Assembly (NCBI GenBank): GCA_946122785.1
Contig: CAMGYJ010000002.1
Span: 70,949,724-71,013,723, forward strand
Direction: 5' to 3'
Length of the DNA stretch: 64,000 bases
Source of the DNA: Linum tenue
Lineage: Eukaryota > Streptophyta > Magnoliopsida > Malpighiales > Linaceae
This document shows, piece by piece, positions 25,672 to 38,159 of this stretch (the stretch's first letter is position 1; each line of letters starts with the position of its first letter). The position numbers and the translations under genes are program-made. Under the pieces are notes generated by a model. That model had not been told where the DNA came from and ran no database searches. It worked only from the letters and a program-made list of their open reading frames with translations.

Positions 25672-28600
25672 TCAGATTCCATCTTTCCCGTTCCTGTTCA
25701 TCAGGTCGTGATAGTAGAGAAGCACACACATTGGTTGGCCGAATATGCAGAACATTGACCAGAATATCATGTTCCCCACCTGTCAAAGAGGTCAAAACAA
25801 ATACAAACAACAACGTAAGATTCCCGCTTATGCATTTTTCAGTTATCTGATTAAGTGTTGCGTTAGGAGCCAAGCATGGGTCTTCTAAACGTCTGCAGTT
25901 CCTCATTTAAGTTGTTAAAATCCGGATAATAGAAGCTTAAGACGTTACCATCGAGCTCTTGAACTTCTCCTGAAGAACGTTTGTAAGCCAGACAAGTGGG
26001 ATCTGTCAAGAAAATGTTCAAGCATAATTATATGGTCAGGAACTGCATCAATATGCTATATGCGGACTGACAATTAAAAATCTGTTGACAATTCTGAACT
26101 TTTTAAGTGCATCTCCACGGACAAATCAGCACAGAAGTGAATTTAGTCTTGGCATGGCTCAATCTTACCTGGAACATAATTCCAAGAAACGCCCAGAACT
26201 TGAAGATGTGGCAAGGAACAGCAATGCACAGCTGTGGAGAGCAAATGTCTTATCTTAGGATGGACATAAGTAACATATAGATCAAAGGCAAGTGAACATG
26301 GAGGGCCAAGGGCCATCTACTAAATGGAAAGGCTGGGAATTATCTAACTGGACAGAGTAGTTCAAACAATGCCTATAGATCAAAGGCATATCGAAGATGG
26401 AGGGCCAAGGGCCATCTACTAGATGGACAGGCAGGGAATTATGTAGTCAACCCGACACCAAGAGAGAAAGTTACGCAAGTTGGGTGATCTACGCTCTTAT
26501 AAAGTAAATGTTCGCCACAACTCTAATGATGCCTACAACCCATGATCTTACCAAGCTAATCCTACATTTTGTATCTTACATGATAAGGCTCATGTGTTAC
26601 ATTTCGACTTCTGTTTACTTGTAACAATATAAATTACAAAATCTATTGATATACCAAAAATCGACTTTCTTGGAGAGATCGGGGCAGAAAGCATAAATAA
26701 GGGAAGGATGCTCATTATACCTCATGAAATGCAGCGGAAACAAAGAACGCAATAAATATTGCTACTCCCTGCACAATATACAGAGTTAGAATATAGCCTT
26801 CGCAAACAGTTCGTATGAACAAAAAGTTCATATTTATCTAGTGAAATCTGAAACTCTAATGAACAGAAATGCTACTCCAAAGGTAAGGATTGAAACTTAC
26901 TTTGGGAACTTTGTGGCGCAGACATGGGAAATAGATATGGCGAACCATCCACTTGTGAACTGGCTGTGATCAATAGCAATCAGTCAATACTTATTTCCAA
27001 CAACTTCAGATTGAAACAAGGGGTGCAAGCTCAGATGAACTCCAGAAAAAGAAGAGGGAGACTGGAATAGAAAAAAAGAGGGAGAAACTCTCTCGTGTGC
27101 ATCATATTTGTCGGATCGTAATATGAGAAACTCAGGCAATGAGCGAAATTTCAATAGAAACTTTAAAGGAATCGAGGCACAACAATGACTAACAGAAATA
27201 ATATTGAGTAAAGAGGTGTACCATATTCCACATTCTCCAGTACTGAGGATAGCAGCAAACCCGGGAAAATTGCCAATCACAAGGAATCAGAATTAGAATC
27301 AGAAGCACGATAAGAGAAACAAAGAATTAATTTCAATGACAGCAAACCCCCACCTCTTCAACAGTTTTCGCGTTCCACCAATCTTTATAGAATTCTCGGT
27401 CACCGAAACGCAGGAGCTCTGCAAGTATATTCAACCTATTTTTGCAGCAATGGAAGGAAGAACGACTTAGCCAATGCATGGATCTCTACTGAGGTAAGGG
27501 TAACAAAAGAGCATCAACATAGTAGCAAGATGTTACTGAGGGAGAAGTGAGGGAGACCGTAAAAGAGAAAGATGCATGGTAAAATCACCACCAAGCTGAA
27601 TAAAGGAACTCGTGTCTACGTTACTACAAACATGAAATAAGATGGACATGGGGAAGAGAAAAAGGGAAAATCATATCATAGTTCTCAGTCTCAAGTTATT
27701 TAACAAATGTTTGAAAGGAGATACCCTGATAGGTTATCATAATGTCCAGATTTAGATAATGCAAGGGTGAAGAAATATATGAAATTCATTCTAGGAAATA
27801 AATACCCCATAAGATAAAGAAAGTAAAATGACGTAAGCAAATTCTGATTTAAGAATTGATTGATTCCAATCTGGCAAGCTAGTAGACAAAAAAATTCATA
27901 TGGAAGTCACCAAAACAGACCCTTGGCTTAGACTTAATGCATTACACCAAACTAACCAGTTCAGATGAAGGCAAGAAGAAAATGACCACATGAAATGCAC
28001 AGCGGGCACGATACTAAAGGAGCATATAACATCAGAAACTTGAAATAAGATGGACATGGGGAAGAGAAAAAGGGAAAATCATATCATAGTTCTCAGTCTC
28101 AAGTTATTTAACAAATGTTTGAAAAGGAGATACCCTGATAGGTTATCATAATGTCCAGATTTAGATAATGCAAGGGTGAAGAAATATATGAAATTCATTC
28201 TAGGAAATAAATACCCCATAAGATAAAGAAAGTAAAATGACGTAAGCAAATTCTGATTTAAGAATTGATTGATTCCAATCTGGCAAGCTAGTAGACAAAA
28301 AAATTCATATGGAAGTCACCAAAACAGACCCTTGGCTTAGACTTAATGCATTACACCAAACTAACCAGTTCAGATGAAGGCAAGAAGAAAATGACCACAT
28401 GAAATGCACAGCGGGCACGATACTAAAGGAGCATATAACATCAGAAACTTGATAAGTAAGAAAACCTACAGTGCCAGGGAATACATAAAAAGTGAGCTCA
28501 CCACAGATGAAAGAAGCAGTAGAACATGCACAGCCACACATACAAATTCGGGACAGAAAGCTTCAAAACCCTCTCAATTCCATACAAGAGATTCCCTTTG

Positions 28601-31600
28601 AAAGGATGCTCTGAGTTCTGGATAATAGGATTGATGTACTGCAGAACCAACCACATGGTATGAAATGAGTGAAAATGAAAAAAAGGGAAAGAAAGCTAAC
28701 TTCAACATTGAGATTCTGCTTACCTGTTCAATTATAAATCCCATTAAACCAGTAAATATCACTAACTTGATGAACTGACGAACCACCCAACCCTTTCGGA
28801 TAGATGGTGTGCGAGGATAACTTGGCTGAGAATTACAAATCAGAACATAAGGAATTGTATCAGGATAGATGGTGTAGTGGAAAGCACAATTCAGCGCTAG
28901 AATTAAAACCAGCACATGATGCTCTCAAGCTTGGCAGTTCATAATGAACAACGCAGATAAAAGAAATATTCTCACCAAAAAAAAAAAGATATTAGAAATG
29001 TGCACTGACAGAGAAAATATATTAATACATTTTTCTTTCAAGTATGTTAAGTACTATTGCAACGGATGTGAACCATCCAGTATTAGACATGGCATCATCA
29101 TATCTTTTCTATACACCAATTGTCAACCTTAAGTTCTCAGCAATCTAAAATGCTGAAGAATTCAGACTCTGTTAGCAGGTCAAGGACAGATTACCTGATA
29201 ACATAATGTCGGGGCAATCATGAAATACACCAAGCTGTTGAAGTTAACATCATAAGAATAATCCACGTTGAGAGCAGCAGAAGGTGCTTCTCCCTGTAAT
29301 CAAAGTGGCCAATCACAAATGAATATTTGTGTAAAAGGATTGGAACAGGACAAGAACATCTATTTGAAATATTTTTTTAATCTTTTCCTTTGTTCACACA
29401 AAGCGGGCAGGGTATGCCAATTACTTCTTCTAAGGAATACCAGAGGATACTAATACCTAAATAAAGTAACACAAGACTGTACTTAAATTAATGTTGAAAG
29501 GGGAACAACAAGAGATGGGTGATGATATGTAATGAGTACCAGGGCCATAATTCAGACTACACCGAAGTCACAGATACAAATGAAAATCAAAGAAGGTCAA
29601 GAGATTGTTACCTTTTCAACTGACTTGGCGACTGCCCTCATATCGTAGTTTGTATGAGCATAAGAGACCAATTTCAACCATACAATGCATGCAAAAAGCA
29701 TCAATGTCACACCGGATAAAAATGCAGAGTCACAACTGCAAAAGAAAAAAAAACACCGACAGATTTAATAATTAGCGAAAATGCTAGCATCAGGTTAATG
29801 AGTAAAGAACGAACATGGTTCTAGAAGAAATATAAAGGAACCAGCGAAGAACAACTTAATATGATGAAGGAGAGCAATACGTCCAATTCGACGTCGATTG
29901 TGGTCCTAACAATGAGCAGATAGATTGATTTGACATATTAAAGAGACAGTTGGGTTTGCCTTTAAGAAAATCACCATCTCCTACTGACGACAAACTCGAA
30001 ATCATCAAGTATTAGCAGTTGATCTGTATCAATCTGTCAATTCTATCTTGCATAACCCGGCAACAAAACGAACAACCAGGCTACATGTGTGTTCGTTTTC
30101 TCTAGTTGCATATTATATGGCATATCTAACTCTCTTACCACATATCTTCATGAAATATCTCAACAACATTAACAGACAGGTGATGGACCTCCCACAATAA
30201 TGAAAAAAGCAATGGTGCATGTAAGGCAAGGAGACGAAGACAAACCTGAGAATCACTGAAACAGGGTACACAACTGCTGCCACGGAGATGAGTATATGAA
30301 GGGAAACAACTATCTGTAAAATCAAGCGACAAGTTGACACTACTAGTCAGTGGGTTCAACATGGTATTTTCGAGAAGGAATTTGAGCAGATAAGCTCTAT
30401 TACTATTCAGAAAAGGGGCAGTACTTGAATACTTACTGGTTCAGACAGATATTTCCGGTATGCAAATTTTTCAACGAGATACGCAGCAAAAGCGAACAAA
30501 GGAAGTGACAGACTGCAACAAAGGGAAACCCACATTAACCAACACGTTTAACCTTCAATCCCCAAAAGAAAAGAGCAACAGGTAAGTGCAATCCAAGTAA
30601 ATGGAACATTAACCAACCTAAAGGACATATTGGTAACAGTAAGTGGAATCCAAGTAAATGAAACATTACCAGCACATGAAAAGGGGCCAATCTCTCAATG
30701 ATTTCGAACTAAACCAGAATCCAGTCCTGATCAACCAACCATACTGCCAGAGCATAAAATGAGAACTATAAGAGAACTGTGGGAAAGTGAAGTTCAACTT
30801 GATATTCAATCAAGCCATAGTAGAAGGAGAAACAAAACAAAGAAATTAAGAAGCTGGACAAACCTTCATGAGATTCTCGATAATAAGCCTGCTGTTGACT
30901 GCCACCAGCACTACAATACAGAGGTTGAACAGGCCTGCATGGCTCTGACGAATTGACGGGGGGAAAGAACAAAACAAACAAACAAACAAACCAACTAAGA
31001 ACAAAAACGAGCAAATGAGGAGCTAAGAATCCAGAAAAGGAGAAGCCAATGAACGATTTCAATTCCCAAGTTCCGTCCCTGCACTCCCCGCCAGACTACT
31101 TGGGGGCATTCATATTGCATACAGTAAACGGCATTTATGGAAAAGCCAATCAAATGCAAATCGAAGCTCTCTGCCAGAAGACATTGATGTTCTCTCTCCC
31201 TTACTACTGACCAATGGAGGAATCCTAGTTCAGACTACCACTGCTCGCTCGATAAGGAACGTAACGAGAACGCGCTAATTCCTTCCAACGAGAAACATCG
31301 TAAATTCCAATTTGCTCGTCATCCGTCGCAGAATTAAGAAGAGTGTTTCCTCCTCCTCACCTGCTTAAAAATGGCGCCGGAACTCAGGGGACTCTCCTTA
31401 ACCCCAACGTGAGCGGGCCTGGAAGGACGGTACGTGAATTTGACATCCGATCTAGCAGCTTGACCGTCCCGATTCGCAACCTTCTTCTCCGAGCCGGATT
31501 CATCGGTCGGCACCGCGTCCCCGGCGGACGAAGGAGTAGGCTCGTCGGATGCGCCGGCAGCCGGCCGGTGTCGAAGGCCGTTGAGATCCGGTGAGGCGGT

Positions 31601-31648
31601 GGCGGCGGGGTTTATGTGAGTATCGTCGGGGGTGTCGAGCACCGCCAT
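25672..31648 (-). CDS. DGAT1: diacylglycerol O-acyltransferase 1 (DGAT1)
   Basis: ER membrane enzyme of the MBOAT family that transfers acyl-CoA to diacylglycerol, the last step of triacylglycerol synthesis. Sixteen exons on the minus strand join in frame: 31361-31648, 30864-30944, 30670-30743, 30437-30512, 30246-30313, 29612-29735, 29195-29293, 28724-28825, 28502-28638, 27354-27435, 27222-27242, 26901-26963, 26721-26768, 26169-26231, 25949-26002, 25672-25779; 495 residues, normal for plant DGAT1. The N terminus (MAVLDTPDD, Ser/Ala/Asp-rich) is the variable cytosolic part, ending [20 protein letters not shown]. Membrane segments follow from [20 protein letters not shown]. The MBOAT signature FYKDWWN is at 365-371, and the catalytic His of AFHELCIAVPC is at about 420. 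The C terminus is [18 protein letters not shown]. Exon count equals that of Arabidopsis DGAT1. Exon 11 is a 21-bp micro-exon (YWRMWNM). Intron 9 holds a 408-bp tandem duplication. No lesion was seen, so I expect a working gene. Confidence 0.97.
26278..26443. repeat. direct repeat in DGAT1 intron 13
   Basis: Two copies of about 70 bp (26278-26347 and 26375-26443) sharing atagatcaaaggca, gatggagggccaagggcca and tctactaratgga. They lie in the intron between DGAT1 exons 13 and 14. Confidence 0.8.
27633..28452. repeat. 408-bp tandem duplication in DGAT1 intron 9
   Basis: 27633-28040 is repeated immediately at 28041-28452. Reading both copies base by base I find only one difference, an extra A at about 28124. 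The duplication lies wholly within the intron between exons 9 (28502-28638) and 10 (27354-27435). The second copy stops about 50 bp from the exon 9 donor, so coding sequence is untouched. Confidence 0.95.
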
Positions 31649-34349
31649 TGGAAGACAGAGAAAGCAGCAGCAGCGGCAGAGCAGAGAAAGAGATGGAGAG
31701 AGGGGGGAAGAGAATCCGAGGACGTCAAGCCTTTGACGGGAATGAGGTGGCGTTCATGCAGAGGCGGTGGCTGGCGCCGGATATGGCCGCGGAGGCTTCT
31801 TCTCGGAAATTGTTTGTTTGGGAGAGAAGAGAGGAGAATTCAGAGTGATTTTAGATCAGAGAGACAAAGAGATTGGGGAGGATTAATGTGATGCTGTGGT
31901 GGGACGAAAAACGGATTTCGGCAGAATGGGCGCGTGAGGAAATTTTTTTTTTAACAAAATTTAACGCTGCGAATCTTTGAATTATAGTTTCCTTTCTAAT
32001 GAGAATGGAAACTCAAATTATAAATAGAAACGAAGAGGCAGCAGATTCTGGAGTTTTTAGGTCGGTCGAGGGAGGAGGTTTGTTGTCGTGTAATTAAAAT
32101 GATGTAACGCGTGATATCACGTTGTTAAGTAATGTATGTATTGAATTATAATTCATCTAACATGATTAACATTTTAATTGCAATTGAAGGGAATGTGTAA
32201 ACACGGTGAATTTATCTTAATCTATAATCTGAAGTTTGTGAAATGGATGGATGATCGGTGGTCAATCCATATTTTTTTTGTTGGTGTTATAGCGATTATA
32301 GTTGTGATCAGGCTTATCGAATAACGTGGCTGGACATGAGTCTTATTTCCCTCACTAGCCACTATTGCATCCATTTCGGTCATGTTCACGATTTGTACTA
32401 TCTATCTCAATTTTATCTCATATTTGCTCTTATTTATGATATTTTGACTAGTCTCAGTTTGTAAAAGAAAGTAGCTACGACTTATCGTGAGTCTCAATCT
32501 CCAGATAATTTGGATTTATTTATCTTGCAATATTTTTTCTCCAATTTAAAGAGATTTTTCTTTGTTATTTCAGTGATAAGCGAAATGTTGTACATGTTTG
32601 CTTCCAATCACATTTTATACGGAGTCAATCTATCTTGAATCATCCAGTTACATGAGTATTCCTAATTTGACTCACGCTTAGTATTATATGAGTATTGGTA
32701 TTTGTGGTGTACTGTGTAACCGTAAGGCTGAGAAACAACAAATACCATTTAAAAACACAAATGAATCCTCAACATAATGGAGTGCGCTTGTGCATTCAAA
32801 GCATTTTTCTACGAATAGACGAAATTATATCTTCCTAAACAATCATTTATATGGCCAATACAAAATCACCTTATGACAATCACGCATAGCATAATCTTGA
32901 TTTCACATGACCTATATGTGTCCAGTCATATCCTTGAATATTATTAAAGTCATAAATGAGTTACTGTTGCTTAAAGGCTTTGCTAATTTGTTTTGTGGGT
33001 TTCTTTTCTTTGATGACAGCCAACAGAATAGCAACATATAGCTACATGGTTGAGAAATGGAGGCTTAACATTTGAGGGATCTGCTCTCCATCAACACTTG
33101 GAAAAAAGCGTCCCTCTGCCAGTATGTTGCTCACCTAATGCATTCTTCTATGTTTTTTGGTTTATGTGGAGTTGATTAACTCTTCTGCTCTCCCACGACC
33201 TCATTCATGTATGGTTTTTCTTTCACCATCTGTATGTTTTTATCTCCCACTGGGATGCTTGCTTTCCATCCCACCGTTTTGTATATTGTTCTGATTTTGG
33301 GACCACTCCTCTTTCTTTCGCCATTTGCATGTTCTATATCACGATGGCATCACTATATTGTTCCCGATTTTGATACGAAATTTCATCCGAAGCATTGGAA
33401 ATTTGGAATGGTCACAAAATCATCAGAAGTTTATCACTTTCTTCAAGGCTGCTGACCAGAAGGTTCACGCATGGGCGGAGAAATCATATTGTGATTCATA
33501 GTCCATTTGTGCGATTGGCGCCAATCCGGTACAGATTCCATTCGTGCAAGAGCCAAGAAGAACCAAAGTTGGAAGACATAAATTGAGTAACTAGGGGTTT
33601 ATGCCAAAGGTATTTGGTTGCGATATGGAAGGAGAAACCCGATAGTCTCGTGAGGGTTTTTAGATATGAGTGTTGCTGGTCAAAATTTTACTTCCAAGCA
33701 GCAACACTTTTGCATGTCAACACTGGAAATTTGATTTCATTATTATAGAGGGGATTTAGGGGACTTTGATTTTGGTTTCTCACTGATGGAGTCTTCATAT
33801 ATAGAAAGGAGATCCCTGTTAATTTTGGGTTATGCATGGAGATCCATGTCATGTTGAATCTTCCTCACAAAATACAATCACTCCCCTGGCACTTAACCAA
33901 TTTTATTGGGTTTCTCTAACAAATTGAATCAGCAAGTTAATGGGAACGATAATCTGAAATGTCTCATAGCATGATTATTATTGGGAAGTTTCAAATGTAT
34001 TTGTAGGATTGATTTTATTTTCTTACTGTCCAAAAACTTGAACGGAATTGGTATTGGTGTTGCCATTATTTATGCGGATATCTATGAGAAATATGTTTAG
34101 ATTTGTTTAACTATGCCTGCAAGGTGGATTTTAGAACAAACAGGGGCTTATAGTCCTAGGAGTATTTACCTCAATTCTTAATGACAAAATTATGGATCGA
34201 TTAAGTACATATAATATGATAGTATTCTGTAATTTATGGATAGTTCTTGACAAAACTATACCAATAAATGTGTGACAGAGATTTTTATGTTGGATAAATT
34301 ACACGCTAAGCATATTTAATGTACGGGTTAGCAACATTGTTTCAAAATG
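31649..34349. other. DGAT1 promoter side and AT-rich spacer
   Basis: 31649-31900 is the probable DGAT1 5' leader, purine-rich on this strand. From there to 34349 there is no supported gene. If the Helitron-type end at 34390 is real, part of this stretch is probably its body. Confidence 0.45.
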
Positions 34350-34390
34350 TTTAACCGCCGCAGCAAAGCGCGGCTTAGAAACAATCTAGT
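34350..34390 (+). mobile_element. candidate Helitron 3' end (plus strand)
   Basis: A GC hairpin (gccgcagcaaagcgcggc) stands out in AT-rich DNA and is followed after 12 nt by CTAG and then T at 34386-34390. This is the classic plant Helitron 3' terminus (hairpin, short spacer, CTRR, T target). The 5' TC end was not found, and no Rep/helicase coding is visible, so any element is non-autonomous. Confidence 0.6.
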
Positions 34391-35074
34391 CTATCGTATA
34401 AACTCAACCCACATAGCATTTCAACTAGAGACCATTATCATTAGAGACCTAATAGATTTAAGAAATGAATGGGACAAAGAAAGCTTGCAAGTTGTTACCA
34501 AACTCTCTTTCCTTCGCCTAATACGCGATGTTAAGTTTTTTTTTAAAGCTTTTTCTAGAAGTGCAATTAACCGTGTTGGAGGTGGGACACATTGGGAGAA
34601 CACCACTTGGAACCTTTTTGGCGACTTTTCATTTTCAGTTTTCCTTCCCCAACTTGATTTCAAGCTACGTTCTGAAAAAGGACAAGACAAAGCTGATGTG
34701 AGATATCAATGCTTTCCAACCTCTCGACGTGCTTCTAAAACAAAAACAAAAACCTTGAGAAGAGGGAGGTCGAGCGACACCTCGGCCTACTTCTTGTTTA
34801 GTTTTGTGAGCAAGACTTTGGCCTAAGTGGGAACCTGATTATATTAGTATATATATTAGATGATGATCATACCTTAATTAGGGTGGTTCGTTGATTGGAA
34901 AATGTGTTGGCAGTTTGTGTTTCCAATTATTTATTCATGTTTTAACTCTAATATAGGAAAGGAATTGGGAGAAGAGAGAGCAAGATGTCTATCTTGAGTT
35001 GGATGTGGGATGTTTTAGGGTTTCTATTTTAATTATAATCCCATTTAGAAAAACATCTCGATCATGTAGATTTA
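34391..35074. other. spacer, no supported gene
   Basis: Contains most of a 159-codon plus-strand open frame (34347-34826) with no recognisable domain; it begins inside the Helitron-type hairpin, so it is probably chance. Confidence 0.4.
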
Positions 35075-35337
35075 GTTATGAGGAAAATCTAATTTTGGAG
35101 GAGATTGGTGGGATTCGGCAGTGGTTTGAGAGGTTTGATATTGCTTTTGTTGGCAGGAGTAACAATCGGGTGGCTCATGAGGTGGCCAGAAAGACCCTTT
35201 CTTTGTTGCCTGCGAGTGTGGAGAGTTTTGATTTTGATCGTTGGTATTTCTTGTGATGTAAACAGTGCTTTTCTCTGGTTTTGGTTGAGGTAATAAAAGC
35301 TATCTATTGTTAAAAAAAAAGTTATGAGGAAAATCTA
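35075..35337 (+). mobile_element. 5'-truncated LINE insertion with 17-bp target duplication
   Basis: The 17-bp sequence gttatgaggaaaatcta occurs at 35075-35091 and again at 35321-35337. Between them lies a 229-bp insert that encodes the end of a LINE RNase H-like (RVT_3) domain, with the FVGRSNNRVAHEVARK motif and stop at 35254-35256. A short 3' UTR and an A9 tail follow, directly before the second repeat copy. This is the full signature of target-primed reverse transcription by an L1-type LINE, truncated so that only the last 55 codons or so remain. Confidence 0.92.
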
Positions 35338-36272
35338 TTGAAGTCGGTAAGTTTCGGCTTCATGAATCAAAATGTGATGGGTCGTCTTGTGATTTGGACA
35401 TCTGGCCTAATCGATTGTTTATTGGGTTGTTCTTTTTAATTTTCGTTGGACACATGTATAACGTCAAACAGGGGTGAATATAATAGGTATAGTTGAACAA
35501 CAGTTTGATACCGATTAATCCAAAAATAACCCAAACAATTGTGAACGGGTGAAAATGTAAGAGGATTATTCGTCAATACATGTGTAGTTGAACTGCAATT
35601 TGGTTACCGCTCAATCCATAAATAACCCGGATAATTGTGGACAAGCGAAGCAATTTAAACCCACAAAAGGAAAAGACCCAACCTTCCTACTAAATCTCCT
35701 AATCTCTCAACTTCATAGCTTTCGTAGCTTGTTAATTAGATCCACAACTACTTATGTCAGTTTCCACATTTCTACGCTATTCAGATCCAAGTGGAAACTG
35801 ACAAGGTTCAGAAAGTGCATTGTGATTTCGACAACAATCCGAAAACTGACAAGAACTAAAAGAAAAGGAGTTCCTTCATTGCTAAGCTGATTGCTAGCTT
35901 GCCAAGTTCCCGTCATCACAGGCAACCGCAAACTAGGAGCAATCGTCGAAAAGCTGAGAACCCACCATGAAGGAAGCAACGGATGAAAAATACAGACATC
36001 TGTATTAAATAAAAGTATTCCACAATGCAACCCAACTACTAGCTGCTAAAATTCAAAATTGGAACAATTTCACAACAGAACAAGCCTTCTACTCTCCATA
36101 GTGAATACTACCAAGTCCCAACCCAAAAAAGAAAGCATCAAAACATAAAAAACGAAGATAAAAGAGAGTACAAAGACACCGGTTCACATAGTCTCCCATC
36201 CATCATAATCTCTCTTCACTCACTCATTCATTCAAGGCAAAGGAAGGCAGCAACACATCAAAATGCCTTTCC
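35338..36272. other. spacer and eIF4A 3' UTR side
   Basis: An imperfect direct repeat of about 65 bp lies at 35483-35549 and 35580-35647 (words such as tagttgaacwrcar, ataacccrrayaattgtgra). The segment from about 36030 to 36272 is the likely eIF4A 3' UTR. No other gene seen. Confidence 0.5.
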
Positions 36273-38159
36273 TCACAGAAGATCCGCAACATTGGCTGGG
36301 AGCTCCTCGATCACCACATTGTAGAACTTCTGGATGTCAAAGAGCATCCTCTCGTCATCCTTGGTGACAAAGTTGATAGCCACACCTTTCCTTCCGAACC
36401 TACCACCACGACCAATCCTGTGGAGGTAGTTCTCAGGCTGGGTTGGGAGGTCGTAGTTGATGACCAGGGAGACTTGCTGGACATCAATACCACGGGCAAG
36501 GAGGTCCGTGGTGATCAGGACACGGGATGAGCCAGACCTGAACTCCCTCATGATGATGTCCCTAGTGTTTTGGTCCATGTCACCGTGAGTGGCAGAGACA
36601 GTGTGGTCTCTGCTCCTCATCTTGTCGGTCAGCCAGTCGACCTTGCGCCTGGTGTTCACGAAGATGACACTCTGGGTGATGGCTAGGGTCTCGTAGAGAT
36701 CGCAGAGTGTCTCCAGCTTCCACTCTTCCTTATCCACATTGACATGGAACTGCTTAATACCTTCCAAGGTGAGCTCCTCACGCTTCACAAGGATCCTAAC
36801 TGGTTTGTTCATAAACTTCCTGGTGATGTCCAGAGCCTCTGGTGGCATTGTTGCAGAGAACACACCGACTTGAATCTTTGGTGGCAACAGCTGGAAAATG
36901 TCATAGATCTGTGCAAGCAAAGAAGAGATCATATTAGGGCTACACATGGCATATACACTCGGGAAGAAGCACTACAAGGCACCATTGGCCAACAAGGTGG
37001 AAGTTGAAACCAACAAAACAAAAACAAGTCAAAAGGTGTGGCTAGCACACTAATACAAAGACATTTTCAAACAATTCATCCAAAATCCACAAAATTGACT
37101 AAAACCCACTATTCAAGAAAGTTTTTTTTTTTTAAATTCATTCTTTATTTTATGGAAACACCCATAGTGAAATTGCAAACACTATACTCAGTAAAGCAAT
37201 CTCCTGGACGATGATATCATCTACAACAGATGACGCAAGCAAAAAATGTTACCTGGTCCTTGAATCCACGGGAAAGCATTTCATCAGCTTCATCCAAGAC
37301 AAACATCTTGATGGAATCAGCACGAAGGGATTGTCGACGAAGCATGTCAAAAACACGACCAGGGGTACCAACAACGACATGGACTCCACTGGAAAGGATG
37401 CGCTGATCCTCACGGACACTGGTTCCACCAACACAAGCATGGACCTTGACACCAAGATAATCACCGAGTGCACGCATAACCTTCTCAATCTGCTGGGCCA
37501 GCTCCCTAGTTGGAGCCAAGACAAGAGCCTGGCATTCTACCAGGGCATAATCAAGTTGTTGCAGGATACCAGAACAAAAAGTAGCAGTCTTTCCAGTTCC
37601 AGACTGGGCTTGCTGAATCACATCGAGCCCCTTGCAAAAGGGAACGATTCCCCTCTGCTGGATAGCAGATGGCTTTTCAAAACCTACAAAAGCAGAGAGT
37701 ATCAGCAAATAAGAAAATAACGGTCATACCATCACACAGAAGCAGTTGAAGCAGTCCCCAAAGGGCAAAGATCACAAAACAAGAGCACCACAAGAAATAC
37801 AAACTTAAGAACAATCAAATCTACCGTATGCATAAATGCCCCTAAGAAGATTCTCCTGCAAGCCCATAGAGTCGAAAGTTTCGTGGACCTCATCATAAGA
37901 AGCAAAGAAGTCCTGTCCATCAGCCAAAAGTCTACAAGACACAAGTTGTAGGACAAGAAAATAGGTTTATTAGGATGCTTCTCAAAAGAGTTTATGCAGT
38001 GGTTAGACCTAAACACAAACAGGAAGGGGGAAAGGTAGAAGCTTTTTCCACCAAAAGAATAAAAACAACAAAACCAATGGCCACTCACAATTCGCTCATC
38101 TTTTGATCATAGCTCTTGGCATCAAAATTGTTGGAGCCATCTGGTGCTAGTCCTGCCAT
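36273..38159 (-). CDS. EIF4A: eukaryotic initiation factor 4A, DEAD-box RNA helicase
   Basis: ATP-dependent RNA helicase of the cap-binding eIF4F complex that unwinds mRNA leaders for ribosome scanning. Four coding exons on the minus strand: 38089-38159, 37825-37931, 37253-37683, 36273-36908; 414 residues, the normal length. Motifs in order: Q motif ([10 protein letters not shown], 61-70), Walker A AQSGTGKT (85-92), PTREL (117-121), GG and TPGR (166-169), DEAD (190-193), SAT (221-223), the RNA-binding and ARGID segments, and motif [10 protein letters not shown] (356-363). Plants usually have Ser at the sixth place of motif VI; Gly is also known in yeast eIF4A, so this should not abolish function. 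The start MAGLAPDGS fits plant eIF4A. A non-coding leader exon is likely, with a donor at about 38527 and an acceptor just before the ATG. The gene looks intact. Confidence 0.96.

Noticed and set aside
34347..34826. 159-codon plus-strand open frame
   Set aside because: No family motif, composition like the surrounding AT-rich DNA, and the start lies inside a Helitron-type hairpin.
36311..36499. HRIGRGGR in eIF4A motif VI considered a disabling change
   Set aside because: Gly at this place is found in yeast eIF4A, so the motif is compatible with function.
37211..37720. 169-codon plus-strand open frame
   Set aside because: Shadow of eIF4A exon 3 on the other strand.
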